From: Buxus sempervirens
Lineage: Eukaryota > Streptophyta > Magnoliopsida > Buxales > Buxaceae
NCBI GenBank assembly: GCA_947561395.2
Contig: OX387188.1
Coordinates: 13,108,061-13,172,060, forward strand
Direction: 5' to 3'
DNA: 64,000 nt
The notes below the pieces were generated by a model. The model was not told the origin of the DNA. It saw nothing but the letters and a program-made list of their open reading frames with translations, and did no database searches. Positions 20,913-32,912 of this stretch are shown here, one piece after another (position 1 is the stretch's first letter; each line of letters starts with the position of its first letter). The position numbers and the translations under genes are program-made.

Positions 20913-22184
20913 GTAGTCGCGCACGACCGCGACTCTTCATTTCTTTTCTTCTTCTCCGATTACAAACCCCGGACCCTTCTCCTCTTCTCTGACTGCGACG
21001 ACCATTCCCTTCTTCTCCGGCAACTTCTCCGGGTTCCGGCGACTCCTATTGACACCGGCGACTGCCCTTAACTCTGGCGCTTTTCTGGTGAACGCCCATT
21101 CACGGCAGTGGCCGAGCCCTAGCTCGGTTTCCTCCTTTTTTTCCTGATTTCCAGTGATTTCACAGTTTGGCGTCGGAGTGCCGACCTCCGGTGATTGTCT
21201 CCATCGACCCGAGCTATGCTCCCTGTTCCTGCTTGCCACCAGTTGCTCGTTTCTCCCTGTTCTTGCCGCAATCAGTAAGCAAAAATTTTTGCTGTGTTTG
21301 CACATCCGAGAACTAAAGCCTGTAGTTTCTGATAATCTTTGAAACTTGTTTGCAAGCCTATGTCTTCGTCTTGAGAATATTGGATTGCCAGTGCTAATTC
21401 CCAACTAAATTGCATGATTTTTGGTATGTGCATGATCATTATGAACTGAATTGGAATTCTCTTCACACATTGAGTATGTCTGACATCTTTATCCGCGAAT
21501 TTCTCATCCTTTGATTTGACTAATTTTTAATGGTATTCCTTGTACATCTTGATTAGAGGAAACCTGTATTGCTATGTGGCTTGTTTTCCTGTTTTGCATG
21601 CTGTTTTGGTAATCCCTGAAATATATGTACGACCTTGTGCCATCTAATGATCGAGATCCTTGGCTTGTTTACCAGTTATGACTTACAACTGTAACCATCT
21701 CCGTTGGTTACCACCATTAGGCATAAATCCCTGCGAGATTCGGCCTTCGCATTCCAACCGAACATGATTTTTCTTCGATCCAATCTTATACCATACCGTG
21801 ATCTATTCTGCTTTTCTCTTTTTCATGCAATCCGCTTTGGCTTCCCAATCTGCTTTCAACTGCCAAGATGGCTTGTCTTGACCAATCCCTGCTTTATGGA
21901 TTCTTTGCATGCCCACCCCACAATCGGTACCCTGGTAGTCCTTTATAATTCTTGATTTGTGTCCTCAGATTCTGTGAGATTAATTGCCTGGAATCTTCAC
22001 TTTGCCTTTAGTGTTTCTTTGGGTACACCTTGTATATTCCCAACAATCCTGCACATAAATTAGAAAAGATATTTTCAGGAGTAGAACAATATTGGAAGTA
22101 AAAGTACCCTAAAATCAAAAATTTCTGATAAGGCATTAAACACCAAATTAAAAGAAACTTGAAATACTTCCCTGTTTCCTGTAG
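20913..22184 (+). other. Non-coding leader exon and first intron of the PMD gene
   Basis: A C/T- and CCGGCGA-rich leader runs to about 21274, where AATCA is followed by GTAAGC. The candidate intron ends at CCCTGTTTCCTGTAG, directly before the ATG at 22185. No ORF is needed in this stretch. The arrangement of a donor a few hundred bases after the TATA box and an acceptor next to the start matches that proposed for the Tat elements here. Confidence 0.5.
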
Positions 22185-24261
22185 ATGGCTAGGAGTCGCT
22201 CTCGTGTGTGAGAGGAGGTTGATCCAGCTGATCAGCCCTCTTCGTTCCGAGCTCGGATTAGAGTGCCACCCTTTCTGATCCACTGGATGATTCCAGAGAG
22301 AGTTCTGGAGAGGGTTCTGCCGAGGTAGACCACTCGTGCCTTTTTTGTTTCTCTTCCCCTTCTTTCTCTTTAAACAAACTTTTACAAAATCTCTTTTGAA
22401 TTATAGCCCATTGTTGCTCCTACTCGAGGTCGGGGTAGAGATCGAGAAAGAGGCGGAGGTAGAGTTGGAGAGAGGGGCCAAGGCCGAGCCAGAGAGAGGG
22501 GCCGGAGCTTCAGGCCAGGAGGGCATTGCTTCAGACTTCCGTCTAGGGATCTCGGTGGAGTTGAGAGCGTCTGTTCATGATACAAAGCTTCTTAGCAGCT
22601 TGGATCGCCATCCTTCCCTGTGCATCCGTGCCAATGTTCCTCTTCCTTATCGTCCTTCCCATCTATGGGGCAGCTGGGGGAAGTTTAGTGAGTTGGTTCT
22701 GACGCTTTCTCCGGCACTCAGGCGCAAGTTCAGTAGGTGCCGCCTTGATTATTTTCTCCGTATCCCCTCCTTCCGAGTTGACCGTCCCCTTATCTTTGCT
22801 CTGATGGAGCGATACTTCCCGGAGACGCAGTCCTTTCATCTGCCGAACGTTGAGCTTGGGATCCGTCCTTCTAATTTTGTTATGATCACCGACATTCCTC
22901 TGGTGGGGCGGACTATAGTGTTGGACCAGCCTTCAGCTGCAGACATTGGCCTCCTCCTGGGATATGTGGACTTGCCCGACGACACTTGGGATGGGAGGAG
23001 CGGCCGTATCTCTATCAGCTAGCTGTGATAGAGCCTTACTCGGCACTTCGATGGGAGACATGAGACCTTTGTGGGGGAGGACGCAGATTTGCTCCCATTT
23101 TCCGGCATGTGTTCTTGTTGATGCTCGGGAGCTGTTTTTATCAGGAGGACACGACCAGTGTTAGTCCTCTCTTTTTGGATGCTCTTAGAGATCTCTGCCA
23201 GACCAAGCAGTTAGCATGGGGTCGACTTATATATGGGAACAACCTGGCTGGATTATGTTGAGTGGTTCGAGGTTTGGCCGCTCCGAGGGGTGATGGCGTT
23301 AGTTGCTGGTTCTTCTGGCAGATCCTGCAGGTACTGGATATATTTGCTTTGTCTTATTCCTAAAACTTTATCTTCTTTACCTTTGACCGATTTCTCTTTT
23401 TCCAGGTATTTATGTATACCTACATGACTTACTTACGCCCATCCCCCGTGCATGGTGTTTTGGAGTTCCCCGTTGCCACACGGTGGTCTGCCTTGGTCAG
23501 AGATGCAGATAGGAGTCAGCCCCGTACTGCTTGGGTTCACTTGGATCGGGCCCGTCGACCTAATGTAAAATTCTTCACCCTTTTCTCTTTTGTCTCTTTT
23601 TCTGTACCTTATTTGTATCTGACATCATTCTTCTTCTTTGCAGCTCTTGTTGGCACGCTTTGATGATGTGGATATCGAGGTCGCTCGTGAGATGATAGTA
23701 CAAGATGCTTTTGACCGAGACCTCCGACACCAGCCCTACCAGTGCTTCCTTGGGAGGCTTGGTAGGGTGATGTATCTAGGAGAGTGCCTGTACTATCAGC
23801 ACACAGGCGTACCTCGCATTCCAGTTCCTCTTCCTCCTGTGGGTCCCGACACCCTCCTACCCGGGTTTGATATTGATCAGTTTGATCAGTATCAGGATGC
23901 GGATGGGCTTACAGTAGTTGGGGACTATGACAAGTGGATCAAGAGGGTATCCATTGGGTGCCTGATGGATCGACCCACTCACGCTGGAGTGACAGAGATC
24001 GGCGGGATCTATATCCGAGTTCACGACGATACTGTAAGCCACCTTCTCTTATCTTATCTCCTTTACTTCAACATTTATGATACTAATCCCGTTCTTATTG
24101 GCAGGTAGATGAGCTGAATGTTTTGCTGGATCAGTTCCAGAGTTAGCGGGCCGCAGAAGATGATATGATTGCCGAGCATGATGCGACTGTGGCCCAGAGA
24201 GATGCCCAGATCAGAGAACTCGAGGCTTTGGTTGCTGAGCATGATTCCTGGATCAAAAAAT
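22185..24261 (+). pseudogene. Plant mobile domain (PMD)-like gene remnant, six exons
   Basis: Exons 22185-22324, 22407-23330, 23406-23564, 23644-24033 and 24105-24261 are bounded by GT and AG, after a leader exon. Exon 2 starts with ATG but stops after eight codons. An RGRGRDRE-type basic stretch follows, then a PMD-like block (RVDRPLIFALMERYFPETQS, FVMITDIPLVGR) and a second block (VYMYMTYLRP-like, then FDDVDIEVAREM). The last exon is coiled-coil-like (AQRDAQIRELEALVAEHD). The last three exons stay in phase up to a TAG at 24144; earlier exons need frameshifts. PMD proteins occur in transposons and in MAIN-type silencing factors. The 3' end is cut by Tekay-1. Confidence 0.55.
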
Positions 24262-25850
24262 TCAGATTTTCGTATTTTTAACCCCTGATTCAATTCTAAA
24301 CTATTTTTAACGAATTTTAACCTTTAAATAAGATATTTTAAGACCAAAATAAATTACCAATTACCTGTTTTGCAAAAGAATAAAAATAGGAAGGTATTTA
24401 GAGTAATTAGTTTCCAAGCTTTGTAAATAACAAGAAACCTAAGTTTTGGAAGAAACTGGACTTGTAAACTTGAGATAATTAATTAACTGACTTGTAAATT
24501 TATACTGTTAACAAGAATATGATATACAGGATTTCCAGATCAGATTTTGAACCCAGTTAACACAATAAGGAAATAAATTACAAATATAACCATTATATGC
24601 CGCGAGGCACTATTATATACAGAAATATTAGTCCTTAGGGATTGTTGGTGTCTAGTGGGCATAACTGGTTATGGATCCATAGTTTTGGCTAGATAGCTAA
24701 GGGATATTTCATTTGGGTTGAGTTACTCCCTGTTGCGAATGTGCTTCCTTTGCAAGTTGGTTTGCTCTGGAGGGACACCTCGGTGCTCCGCTGGTGATTC
24801 CCTGTACATGTGGATAAGCGACCATCTCCATGTATTGATTTCAGTGCTGCATGCTGGTGGTACTTACCAACTCGGTTGAGTTCGTGTGCAATAAGTCGAT
24901 GACTACGGCTCTTATCTAAGGTGATGTCACGGGTTTGAGTATCTTTAATAGCGTCGCCCATTAGCCGCACGGTGGTATAGCATATGGTTGAGAGTCATCT
25001 CAAAGGTGTATCTTTCTTTGTGAGTCCTAAAATGATACTGAGATCATAAATATTTACTTCTGATATTGTTCACATGCTGGACACATGTATTAGATGCTAT
25101 GGTTGGAAGTGACTGATTAGTAAATCCCGGATTTTATATTTGATTCTATTATTGATTTCTGAATCATGATCTTGATATACTTTATACTGTTCACAAATAC
25201 TTAAACTGTTTTACATACTGATTTGTATTCCATGATCGATATGAATGTTTATTCGAGCCTGTTTACTCGAGATTTCTTAGTCGAGCATGAACATCTATTT
25301 TAATGAATATGAACTGTTTATAGCATGCATGTGTTGTCTACTGAGATATTCGTATCTCACCCTACTTCATTATTTTATTTTTCAGCTGATACGCAAAAGG
25401 GGGATCATAGTGGTGATTTGCAGAGTGATCTTGTTGACTATTCGCTGGAGGATTATTATTATTATCCAGACTTGATCTAAGGTCAAGGAGAGAGGATTCT
25501 ATTTAGCACTTTGGCAGTTTGATTTTATTATTTAATTGGTTTTGATGTTCTAGAGAGATTGAGAGCTTAGTAACCCTTTGATATTACCAGACTTGATTAC
25601 TTGGATTAGATGGTTTATCTATTACTTTTATGAGGATGTTAGACTACACTTCTACACAATGATGTTCCGCACTATGATTGTCTATTAATAAATGATTTAT
25701 TTAATTCTTCAGTTTGGTTAATTATTGATGATTACTTGATATAGGCCAGTAGCATCTCGAATTCGGTTGTTGAGTTGGATTCTGGTTGTTGCAGTAGCGA
25801 ACCGGATTCGAGTCAGGTGTCGGTTTGCATTGACCGTTTGGGGCGTTACA
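24262..25850 (+). mobile_element. Truncated 5' LTR of Tekay-1
   Basis: It matches 38887-40492 of the 3' LTR from CAGATTTTCGTATTTTTAAC to the end GGGGCGTTACA. The promoter part (with the TATA box present at 38318 in the 3' copy) is absent, and the left edge abuts PMD coding sequence with no TG start. The 3' LTR has an extra 18 bp near 39397 that is missing here. Confidence 0.9.
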
Positions 25851-25854
25851 AAGG

Positions 25855-25865
25855 TGGTATTAGAG
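25855..25865 (+). other. Primer-binding site of Tekay-1 (tRNA-iMet type)
   Basis: TGGTATTAGAG lies four bases after the LTR. It differs at one position from the usual TGGTATCAGAG complement of plant initiator tRNA-Met. Confidence 0.8.
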
Positions 25866-25974
25866 GAATGGTCCTAACCTTAGATAGCCAGCCTCAGGGG
25901 GATGGGATTGTGAGTACACTAGATAGAATCCCTAGAAGCATTGGATTCCAACAAATGGAATTTGTATTTTGCAA

Positions 25975-26138
25975 ATGGCTGGTAGAGGGAGACGTGCACG
26001 AGCTGATACTACTGATGAAATAGTTGAGGCTAGGGAGCAGTAGCAGGACGCTCCATTGCCACCACCTCCACCTGGAGGAGATGTGTGGGCTACTGTTTGT
26101 ATTTTGGCAGAACTTCTTGCCAAGGAATGGGAGGAAAG
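25975..26138 (+). pseudogene. Tekay-1 gag, N-terminal part
   Basis: The ATG at 25975 begins MAGRGRRARADTTDE, a basic N-terminus usual for this family. An in-frame TAG occurs at codon 23, followed by a proline-rich PLPPPPPGGD stretch. Coding is then interrupted by the solo LTR at 26139. It continues in the same frame after the TSD at 30667. Confidence 0.85.
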
Positions 26139-26491
26139 TGTCAGCACCTCATTTTTGCACCCCCATAATTGCTGAAAATGAAAACCCTAGCTGAAAGATC
26201 AAACCTTGAGGGGGCAAAAATTGACTTTTAATCAAGTGATAATTGACCACCTTGCTTCATCCCAGTAGATAGAGAATCCCGACATGGTTCCAATGCAACT
26301 AAGTTTGCTGGAATCGGAGCCCGGATGGAGAAGATATGAGCAAAACAGTCCCAGGGGCAAAGTTAAAATATCTTAATTGAACTAATTAAGATAAATGGGA
26401 ACTAATAAAAATTGGGGAAGTCTAATTCATCCAAGTGGGCGGCTGAGTTGCCTCAGCAGTCAACTCAACCAAAAAAGGAGAAGAGAAAGCG

Positions 26492-26750
26492 CGACCGCAT
26501 TTGAAGTGCGGTCGATTTTTCGGCCACCGCTCGCGCGAGCCAATCAGAGCAAGCGGTGCATGAAAAGTAACCGTACTTACAGTACGGTTGCATGGCGCGT
26601 CAGACTGTGTCTGACCAATTTGTCCCCCTATTTAATGCTGAAAAGACGGGGCCAAAACCTCACATACCCTACGGTTTTGACCAAACCGCACAGTATGTGC
26701 GGTTACTGTTCATTTTCGACCAAACCGCACTGAGTGTACGGTTTTGTCAC
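26492..26750. repeat. Cluster of ACCGCA/ACCGTAC inverted repeats before the TATA box
   Basis: Perfect stems are CGACCGCA (26492-26514), AACCGTAC (about 26569-26589) and AACCGCACA with a 3-base loop (about 26685-26705). A weaker AAACCG pair lies at about 26723-26744. A 10-bp palindrome CTCGCGCGAG lies near 26529. The stem differs from the GTATCCGGC stem of the other Tat LTRs. Confidence 0.85.
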
Positions 26751-26756
26751 TGTGTT

Positions 26757-26766
26757 CTATAAATAG
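26757..26766 (+). promoter_or_regulatory. TATA box of the Tat-type solo LTR
   Basis: CTATAAATAG follows the inverted-repeat cluster and is followed by a C/T-rich leader. Confidence 0.75.
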
Positions 26767-26962
26767 AAAATCCGAACAGTGGACAAGGGGGCTTTCCTTT
26801 GGCTGATCTCCACTGCTCTTGATCCGAAATCCTTCCCTTTTGCCTTCCTTGCCTCCCAAGCCACCCAAACAACCTTCTAGGACTATTCTGCCCCTCCCTT
26901 CCCCCTTCTTCTTCACTTCCATCAAAGAAGAACTTGAAGGAGGAACTTGGTGCTTGGGAAGA

Positions 26963-29206
26963 TGTAACACCCCGGATCCGTGTTGTTCAATAAAGATATA
27001 ACACGTCTCACGGAGTGTTAGGTAAGGATCTTTAATCATTTATGATCGTTGGATAATCATCTAACTAAAACATATCAGAGTGCACAAATATACTTTATCT
27101 AAGAATTCGATATTTAAAACTTAACTAGGATTCAAATGGTACAACCCCAATAGACTCTATTACACCTCAATCATTCAATTTATTCAAAGTTCAAATCAAA
27201 ATAACCTACAAGTCTAAGGAATGTAATAGTAGTCTTCCTCCCTATAAGTCTCAGTTGGATCTACCCCAATAGTCGCCTCACCTCGAGTATCTGAAAACAA
27301 AACAAAAACAACAGGGTGAGATACGAATATCTCAGCGAGTAGCATATGCATGCAAAAATAGTTAACCGCAGTTCAAATTATGCATCGATAAACATCCTGT
27401 ACGATTAAGCAACTAATACAATTTCCAAGTTCAAAACCAAAACCAATTTATCAGTTATAATCACATTTCAATTCAATACGGCAACACATCGATTGGTCAA
27501 TGTCATGACTATTGTTAAGTTGATAAATTAAACATGTCAAGTAGACACTCCACACCTCCATGTACACAGTTCCGGCCTACTCAGGGTTTCGGAAACTCTG
27601 AAATGACGGCCTACTCAAGGTTTCATCATCCAATGCCGGCCTACTCCCCGGGTTTCGGCATTGACAATCAGGCCTACTCAGGGTTTCTGGCTGCTGTACA
27701 CTGGTCGTGGCAACACACAAGGCCATGCAATTTCAACAACCAACAATAACATTACATTACTAAGCTTAAGCATGGATCCAGGACAAGCTAAACCAAAACA
27801 GTAAATCCTCGTATAATCTCAATTCCAACATCAACATAAAACCATACATGCCACATCATGTATAACTCAACACAGTTCACCACATGTCCCTCTGGACCAG
27901 ACGGTACCTCAAGTACTTTCAGTATTTCCCAAATTCGTAACACATGCCAATTTGAAATAAAACTCAGTTACGTACACCAAGAAAATCTTAACAATACATT
28001 CAAAATTTTCCAACAAGTAAAACCAGGATTTAATAATTTCTCAACTAAGTACAGTGTATAAAAACAAATAGGAAACTGACTAGGAACTCCTAGTGTTAGG
28101 TACCCAGTACATCACCTACAAATAACCTAAAATTTTGCCTTGGAAGCCTCTAAGAATTTCCACTAAATTTTCTCCCAGTAATTGAATAGCTAATATTGGT
28201 TCTAAAGTCCCAAACAAGTGATTGGTTAAGTGTTTGAATCCTCAATTCATCAAAACCCAGTTTGGTTTAGTCAAAAATGCTCTTCAGCAAGGTATTAAAC
28301 CATGCGTTGACCTCCTGCGCTAGGCGCAAGGTCAGCGGATAGGTCGATGGTCAAAATTGGAGTATGCGCCTACTTAAATTCAAGTGAGCGCGAGCTAGGC
28401 GCGAAATGGGTGCAAGCTCGGCGGATGGGGGGAAGAATATACCTTGCGCCCATTACCCGAAGTAGGCGCAAGTGAGCTCCAACTGAGCAAATAGTCACTG
28501 TAATTTTCGACTCTGTTATTTCGAGATCTACATCTCTGGCCGAACTTTTTCGGTCTGTAACACTTTCTTTAGTCTCCTAATATTCCCAGAACACATTCAA
28601 ACCAGTTTTGAAATTAATCTAAACACATTTTTACTTATCATCATTCAGTTCTAAATAACTCATGTTCGGATGAAGTTCTTCCAGAAATCACTCATGCATC
28701 AGAATAAACTCACGAATAAACACAAAACATCAGTTTTAAAACGATGCTACTCACCTCTTGCACGCTTATATCCCAGCACAAAGATATTCCAAACCACGGC
28801 CGAATCACCCAACAGTCCGTCTACGTGCTTGCTAACACCGCCGGGATGATCCTCTGATTGCAAGAGGAAAAACCTTCTGAAACCCTGATCACCAACCCAA
28901 CAAAATCAGTCGGATCTCTCACTATTCCCTTCTCTTCCCAACGAAACCCTAGATCGCCACACAAGTAGCCGCAAATCGCCAATCGTCTTCAGTTACAAAA
29001 ATATACAAGTATTCAAAACAAAAACCTAATTTCCCTTAAATATATATACCTTCCATATGGAGATTGCCGCTCGACAACCTTTGAAATTCACTGATTCCGT
29101 GTATGCTCGCCCACCGAAATCCCTACATATGCACACAGCTACTTAAGTTAATATGTACACGTAATTAATTTTAAAAAAAAAATTTAGCAATAACCGGGGT
29201 TTTACA
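26963..29206 (-). mobile_element. Tekay-type solo LTR nested in the Tat solo LTR, TSD GAAGA
   Basis: The 2244-bp LTR is flanked by GAAGA at 26958-26962 and 29207-29211. Read on the minus strand it starts TGTAAAACCCCGG and ends CCGGGGTGTTACA, the Tekay LTR pattern, with a TATA-like GGTATATATATTTAAGG near 29045. Features inside are a GGCCTACTCAGGGTTTC array (27572-27690) and a GCGCTAGGCGC-rich block (28300-28490). No coding sequence is present. Confidence 0.88.
27572..27690. repeat. Four copies of a GGCCTACTCAGGGTTTC motif
   Basis: Copies lie near 27572, 27608, 27648 and 27671 with variable spacers. They occupy part of the downstream half of the minus-strand LTR. Confidence 0.8.
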
Positions 29207-29278
29207 GAAGAAGTTGCTCCAGTCACTGTTTGAGCTCAAAAGGGGTCCTCACATCACACACAAGGGTTTTAGCCCCAA

Positions 29279-29286
29279 GGTATTGT
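29279..29286 (+). promoter_or_regulatory. Candidate leader splice donor in the Tat-type solo LTR
   Basis: CCCCAAG followed by GTATTGTTTCC, GT at 29280-29281. After removing the nested LTR it is about 270 bases from the TATA box and is followed by TTTCACATACATGAAGATG, similar to the sequence after the donors in other LTRs. Confidence 0.5.
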
Positions 29287-30087
29287 TTCCTATCAATGTT
29301 TGTTTCACATACATGAAGATGAGTTGATTTTAAGCATGTTTTAGGACTCTTGTATTTCTTGTTTGAAAGTTATTTTTCAACATGACAATCATGCATCTTT
29401 TTCTCATTTCTTTCATATGAGATAACTCCCATGGTAAAGGGGGGGGGGGTGTGGATGGTTTCAAGGGAGGAAGAGACCCACTCCTACGCATGCCTTTAAT
29501 GGCCTTTAAACCACCCCTATCACCATTTGTTTCCATTCGAATGGGGGAGAGTGTTCCCCCTTTGCTTACTCATCTAATGTATCCCTTAACTCCCCCCTCT
29601 CTCCCTTCTCTAAGCAGTGTTACTTCGATTATGGTGTGTTTGCTGCTGTAGGTAATGAGCATGTCTCTCCCCCCTTTTTCAGCACCAGCACACACATCAC
29701 ATATTTCCTATGTGCTTGAATATCCTCACTAGAAGCATGCTAGGGCATTCCCTCGTTTGTTATCAACTAGTTCTCATACTAACAATCACACACAACTCGT
29801 GGGGTGCATGCACTCCTATCATGTTTTAGGGGATACCCTTTAGTTTAGTTCGGTAGGTTGGCATTTGACTTATTTGCTTGCTGTTGCATGGACTTGGAGA
29901 AACCAAGGTAGGGGCACTCAACCTTACTGTTGGAAAAATCCCAAGAGGAGAGAGGCAAACCCTAGGCCTTCCCCTCCTTTCCTTGCTGTGATACACCCAG
30001 GAGAGAAGCCAAGCTGAATCTCGAGGCCATTTTGGCCTTTCCTCGATTTTCGGGCCCGAATCGCATACTCAGAGCGGTTCAGGAGAA

Positions 30088-30106
30088 ACCGCACATCCTG
30101 TGCGGT
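30088..30106. repeat. Downstream inverted repeat of the Tat-type solo LTR
   Basis: Perfect 8-bp stem ACCGCACA with a 3-base loop. It is the same stem as the hairpin near 26685 upstream of the TATA box. Confidence 0.85.
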
Positions 30107-30666
30107 CAGTTCCCAGAATCCCTTAAAAATCCATTTTTGGGACTCGGTTGGACCCAATCCAACCCATTTTGACTTGTCCCGACCCATTGGGCTTTTTGGC
30201 TTGTTCCAAGCCCATTTTGAGACTGTGGGCTCAACGGACCCACCAAGGCTTCATGGGCCCTCCCATGTGGCCCATATCAGACCCACATCATCTGGATAAA
30301 AAAGATAAAAATAAAATAAAAGAAGGGGACTCACACCACTTTGGTGGTCCCCACCTAGACCAATAAAATGTGCATGCTGGCATAGAAGCAGAGTGAGTTT
30401 AGAATTGAGTTGACTCAAACCAAGAAAACCAATGGGACCCGTCACTCGACGGGGCGAATCGATGTGTCTATGGACTTCCCTGGACCGTAATCGAGCCCTT
30501 TCTCAGAATCTCAAGCTTCAAACCAAAGTAGGTATCCTTAGGGCATCTAGGTGTCTGCCTGCACCCCATCAGGCAGTGGCGACTCCAAATTACCGTTTTA
30601 CTGCTTTAGGAGGCTTGCATGCGCTTTTCTGTGCGCCCTCGCCGGTGCGACCATGCGCATAGAAAG

Positions 30667-31510
30667 GATGAGTCAGAACTTGAATGGAAATGGCGGGGAT
30701 GGACACAAGACTGTTCCTAGATATGAAGGAGAAATTCAGACAACTCGAGACCTAGAACAGTTCAGGAAGTTGGATCCGCCTATTTTTAGTGGACAACCAG
30801 ATCCGATGGAGGCAGAGAGGTGGCTGATTCGAGTTGAGTGGATTTTCGAGGCCATGGGATGCCCATTGGATAGGAGGGTGGGACTAGCAACATTCTTATT
30901 TGAGGGTGAGGTAGTTCACTGATTGACAGCTATGGACCCTGAGGCTAATTTTATGACATGGGATAGATTCCGTGAGGTGTTTTATGAGCAGTATTTTTCT
31001 GAGGAGGTTCTACTTAAGAAAGAGCGGGAATTCATGGACATCACCCAAGGGAGCCAGACAGTGGCACAATATGAGGCGAGATTTGCAGCTTTGTCTCGTT
31101 TTGCACCCCATGTGACTCAGGATGAGAGGAGACTGACGTCGCACTTTGAGCGGGGTCTGAAGTCTGAGATTCGGAGTATGCTGATGGTATTCATGTGCAC
31201 TGAGCTCAAGGATATTGTACGTCGAGCCACCAGGGCTGAGAGTGACCTTGAGACCAAAGTCAGCCAGCGCAGGGCTAGACAGTAGATGAGGCCAGTTGAG
31301 CAGCGAGGTTTTTTTAGTGGAGGCAAGAGACCTAAAGATTGGACTAGAGGAGAGTCTTCGGGAGGTCAGTACAGGCCAGCTCAGAAGGGATGTGTCAGAT
31401 GTGGCAAGTATCATGTACCGGGTCCATGTGTTGCAGCTCTAGGTACTTGCTATAGGTGCGGTCGGACAGGACATATGATGAAGGACTGTAGGTTTCCTTC
31501 GAGCTATTAA
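30667..31510 (+). pseudogene. Tekay-1 gag, main part
   Basis: The gag core contains FRKLDPPIFSGQ, AERWL and a FYEQYF block, then FERGLKSEIRSM. Two cysteine motifs follow, including the CCHC knuckle CYRCGRTGHMMKDC near residue 270. The frame is constant but has in-frame stops TGA at 30920, TAG at 31283 and TAA at 31508. The TGA sits where a tryptophan codon would be. Gag would build the particle; this copy cannot without readthrough. Confidence 0.9.
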
Positions 31511-32912
31511 CCATTGGCAGTGACACGGCCAAATGGACTATTGCCAGCACCCACCGCACCACAGAGGCCGCAGTTTCAGCAGCCAGCTCAGAGAGCACCC
31601 TTTGGATAGAGACCCCAGAGCCGAGGAGCGGCTCAGAGAGGAGGACAGAGGTAGGCAGTACCTGCTCTGAAGCCGCAGCAAGCTAGAGCATTTGCTGTAG
31701 AGGCAATTGAGGAGGAGTGTGAGCCTGAGCATGTAGAGGAGATCGAGGCTGATCATGAGGCACCTAAGCTGATCAGAGGTATTCTTTTCATCTGTGGTAG
31801 ATCAACATGTATTTTATTTGATTCTGGTGCTTCGTATTCCTTTATATCGCCTGTTTGTGCACGACAGATTGGTTTGTCACCTATTGACTTGGATGCTATA
31901 TTGACTGTGCACACACCATTGGGAGAGTTCACTAGAGTTGAGTCTGTTTATAGAGACTGCATGATTAGATTGGGAAGATTGGAGTTGCTTCATGATTTGA
32001 TTGCCTTGGAGATTAGAGGATTTGATGTGATATTGGGGATTGATTGGTTATTTAGAAATCACGTCACCCTAGATTGTTATGCTGGGACTATTACAGTCCG
32101 AGGGCCAGATCACACCACCCATTGTTTCAAATGTGAGGGGTTGAAGTCACGTATTGGTCTGGTAGCATCAGTAGTGGTAGAGGAGTTTGGGAGAGATACT
32201 CCTGTCATCTCTGGTGTACCTATAGTTCAGGAATTCGCTGATGTATTTCCAAAGGAGTTACCTGGACTACCATATGCTCGAGATATTGAGTTCAGGATTC
32301 AGTTGATGCCTGGTACAGCTTCAGTTTCGAAGCCACCCTATAGACTTACGAAACCTAAACAAGAGGAGTTGAAGAAGCAAATAGACGAGTTACTAGAGAA
32401 GGGATTTATCAGACCGAGTGTGCCACCATGGGGCCCACCAGTTCTGTTTGTGCAGAAGAAGGATGGCAGTATGAGAATGTATATTGATTATAGGCAACAG
32501 TGAAGAACAAGTATCCGTTGCCTAAGATTGGTGACTTGTTTGACCAGTTAGGAGGTGCATCTTGGTTTTCCAAGATTGATTTAAGGTCGGGCTACCATCA
32601 GTTGAGAGTAACAGAGGAGGATGTAGAGAAGACAGCTTTCCGTACACGCTATGGGCATTATGAGTTCCTGGCTATGCCTTTTGGGCTGACCAATGCCCCA
32701 GATATTTTCATGGATCTCATGAATAGGATTTTTTATGCATACTTGGACAGTTTTGTAGTGGTGTTTATTGATGACATCTTGGTATATCTAAGACCAAAGA
32801 GGCACATGTTGGGCATTTGAAGTCAGTATTGCATACTTTGAGAGACCACAGGCTGTATGTAAAATTCAGCAAGTGTCGGTTCTAGCTGAGGCAGATTTCA
32901 TTCTTTGGTCAT
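31511..32912 (+). pseudogene. Tekay-1 protease and first part of reverse transcriptase
   Basis: A proline/glutamine-rich linker with stops leads to a protease active site DSGASYSF at about 31820 and the ILGIDWL motif. RT follows with PPYRLTKPKQEELKKQ, then a TGA at 32501 with a frame change where the usual YRQLNxVT sequence is shortened. The RT core continues with [18 protein letters not shown] and FIDDIL (catalytic DD at about 32770). A second frame change follows that motif. The RT is cut at 32912 by a solo LTR. Confidence 0.88.

Larger units (their letters stand above)
26139..30661 (+). mobile_element. Tat-type solo LTR in Tekay-1 gag, TSD GAAAG
   Basis: It begins TGTCAGCACCTCATTTTTGC, ends in TGCGCATA (family end TGCGCACA, one change) and is flanked by GAAAG at 26134-26138 and 30662-30666. 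Removing the inner solo LTR leaves 2274 bp. It has inverted repeats at 26492-26750 and 30088-30106, a TATA box at 26757-26766 and a splice-donor match at 29280. Near 30587 it carries TGGCGACTCC-like sequence before the LTR end, as the other Tat LTRs do. Confidence 0.9.

Noticed and set aside
20680-20940. Lysine-rich minus-strand ORF of 86 residues
   Set aside because: Complement of a T/C tract upstream of the PMD promoter.
22336-22406. N-terminus of the plus-strand ORF at 22336-23022 as the PMD protein start
   Set aside because: The first part reads an intron (GT at 22325, AG at 22405-22406). The gene more likely starts at the ATG 22185 after a leader intron.
26752-27040. Possible host gene around 26710-27040
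   Set aside because: The ORFs span the TATA box and leader of a solo LTR and the start of another solo LTR.
30580-30600. TGGCGACTCC near 30587 as a primer-binding site
   Set aside because: It lies about 70 bp before the TSD-defined end of a solo LTR. Similar sequence occurs inside the other LTRs (for example near 48294), so it is an LTR-internal copy.
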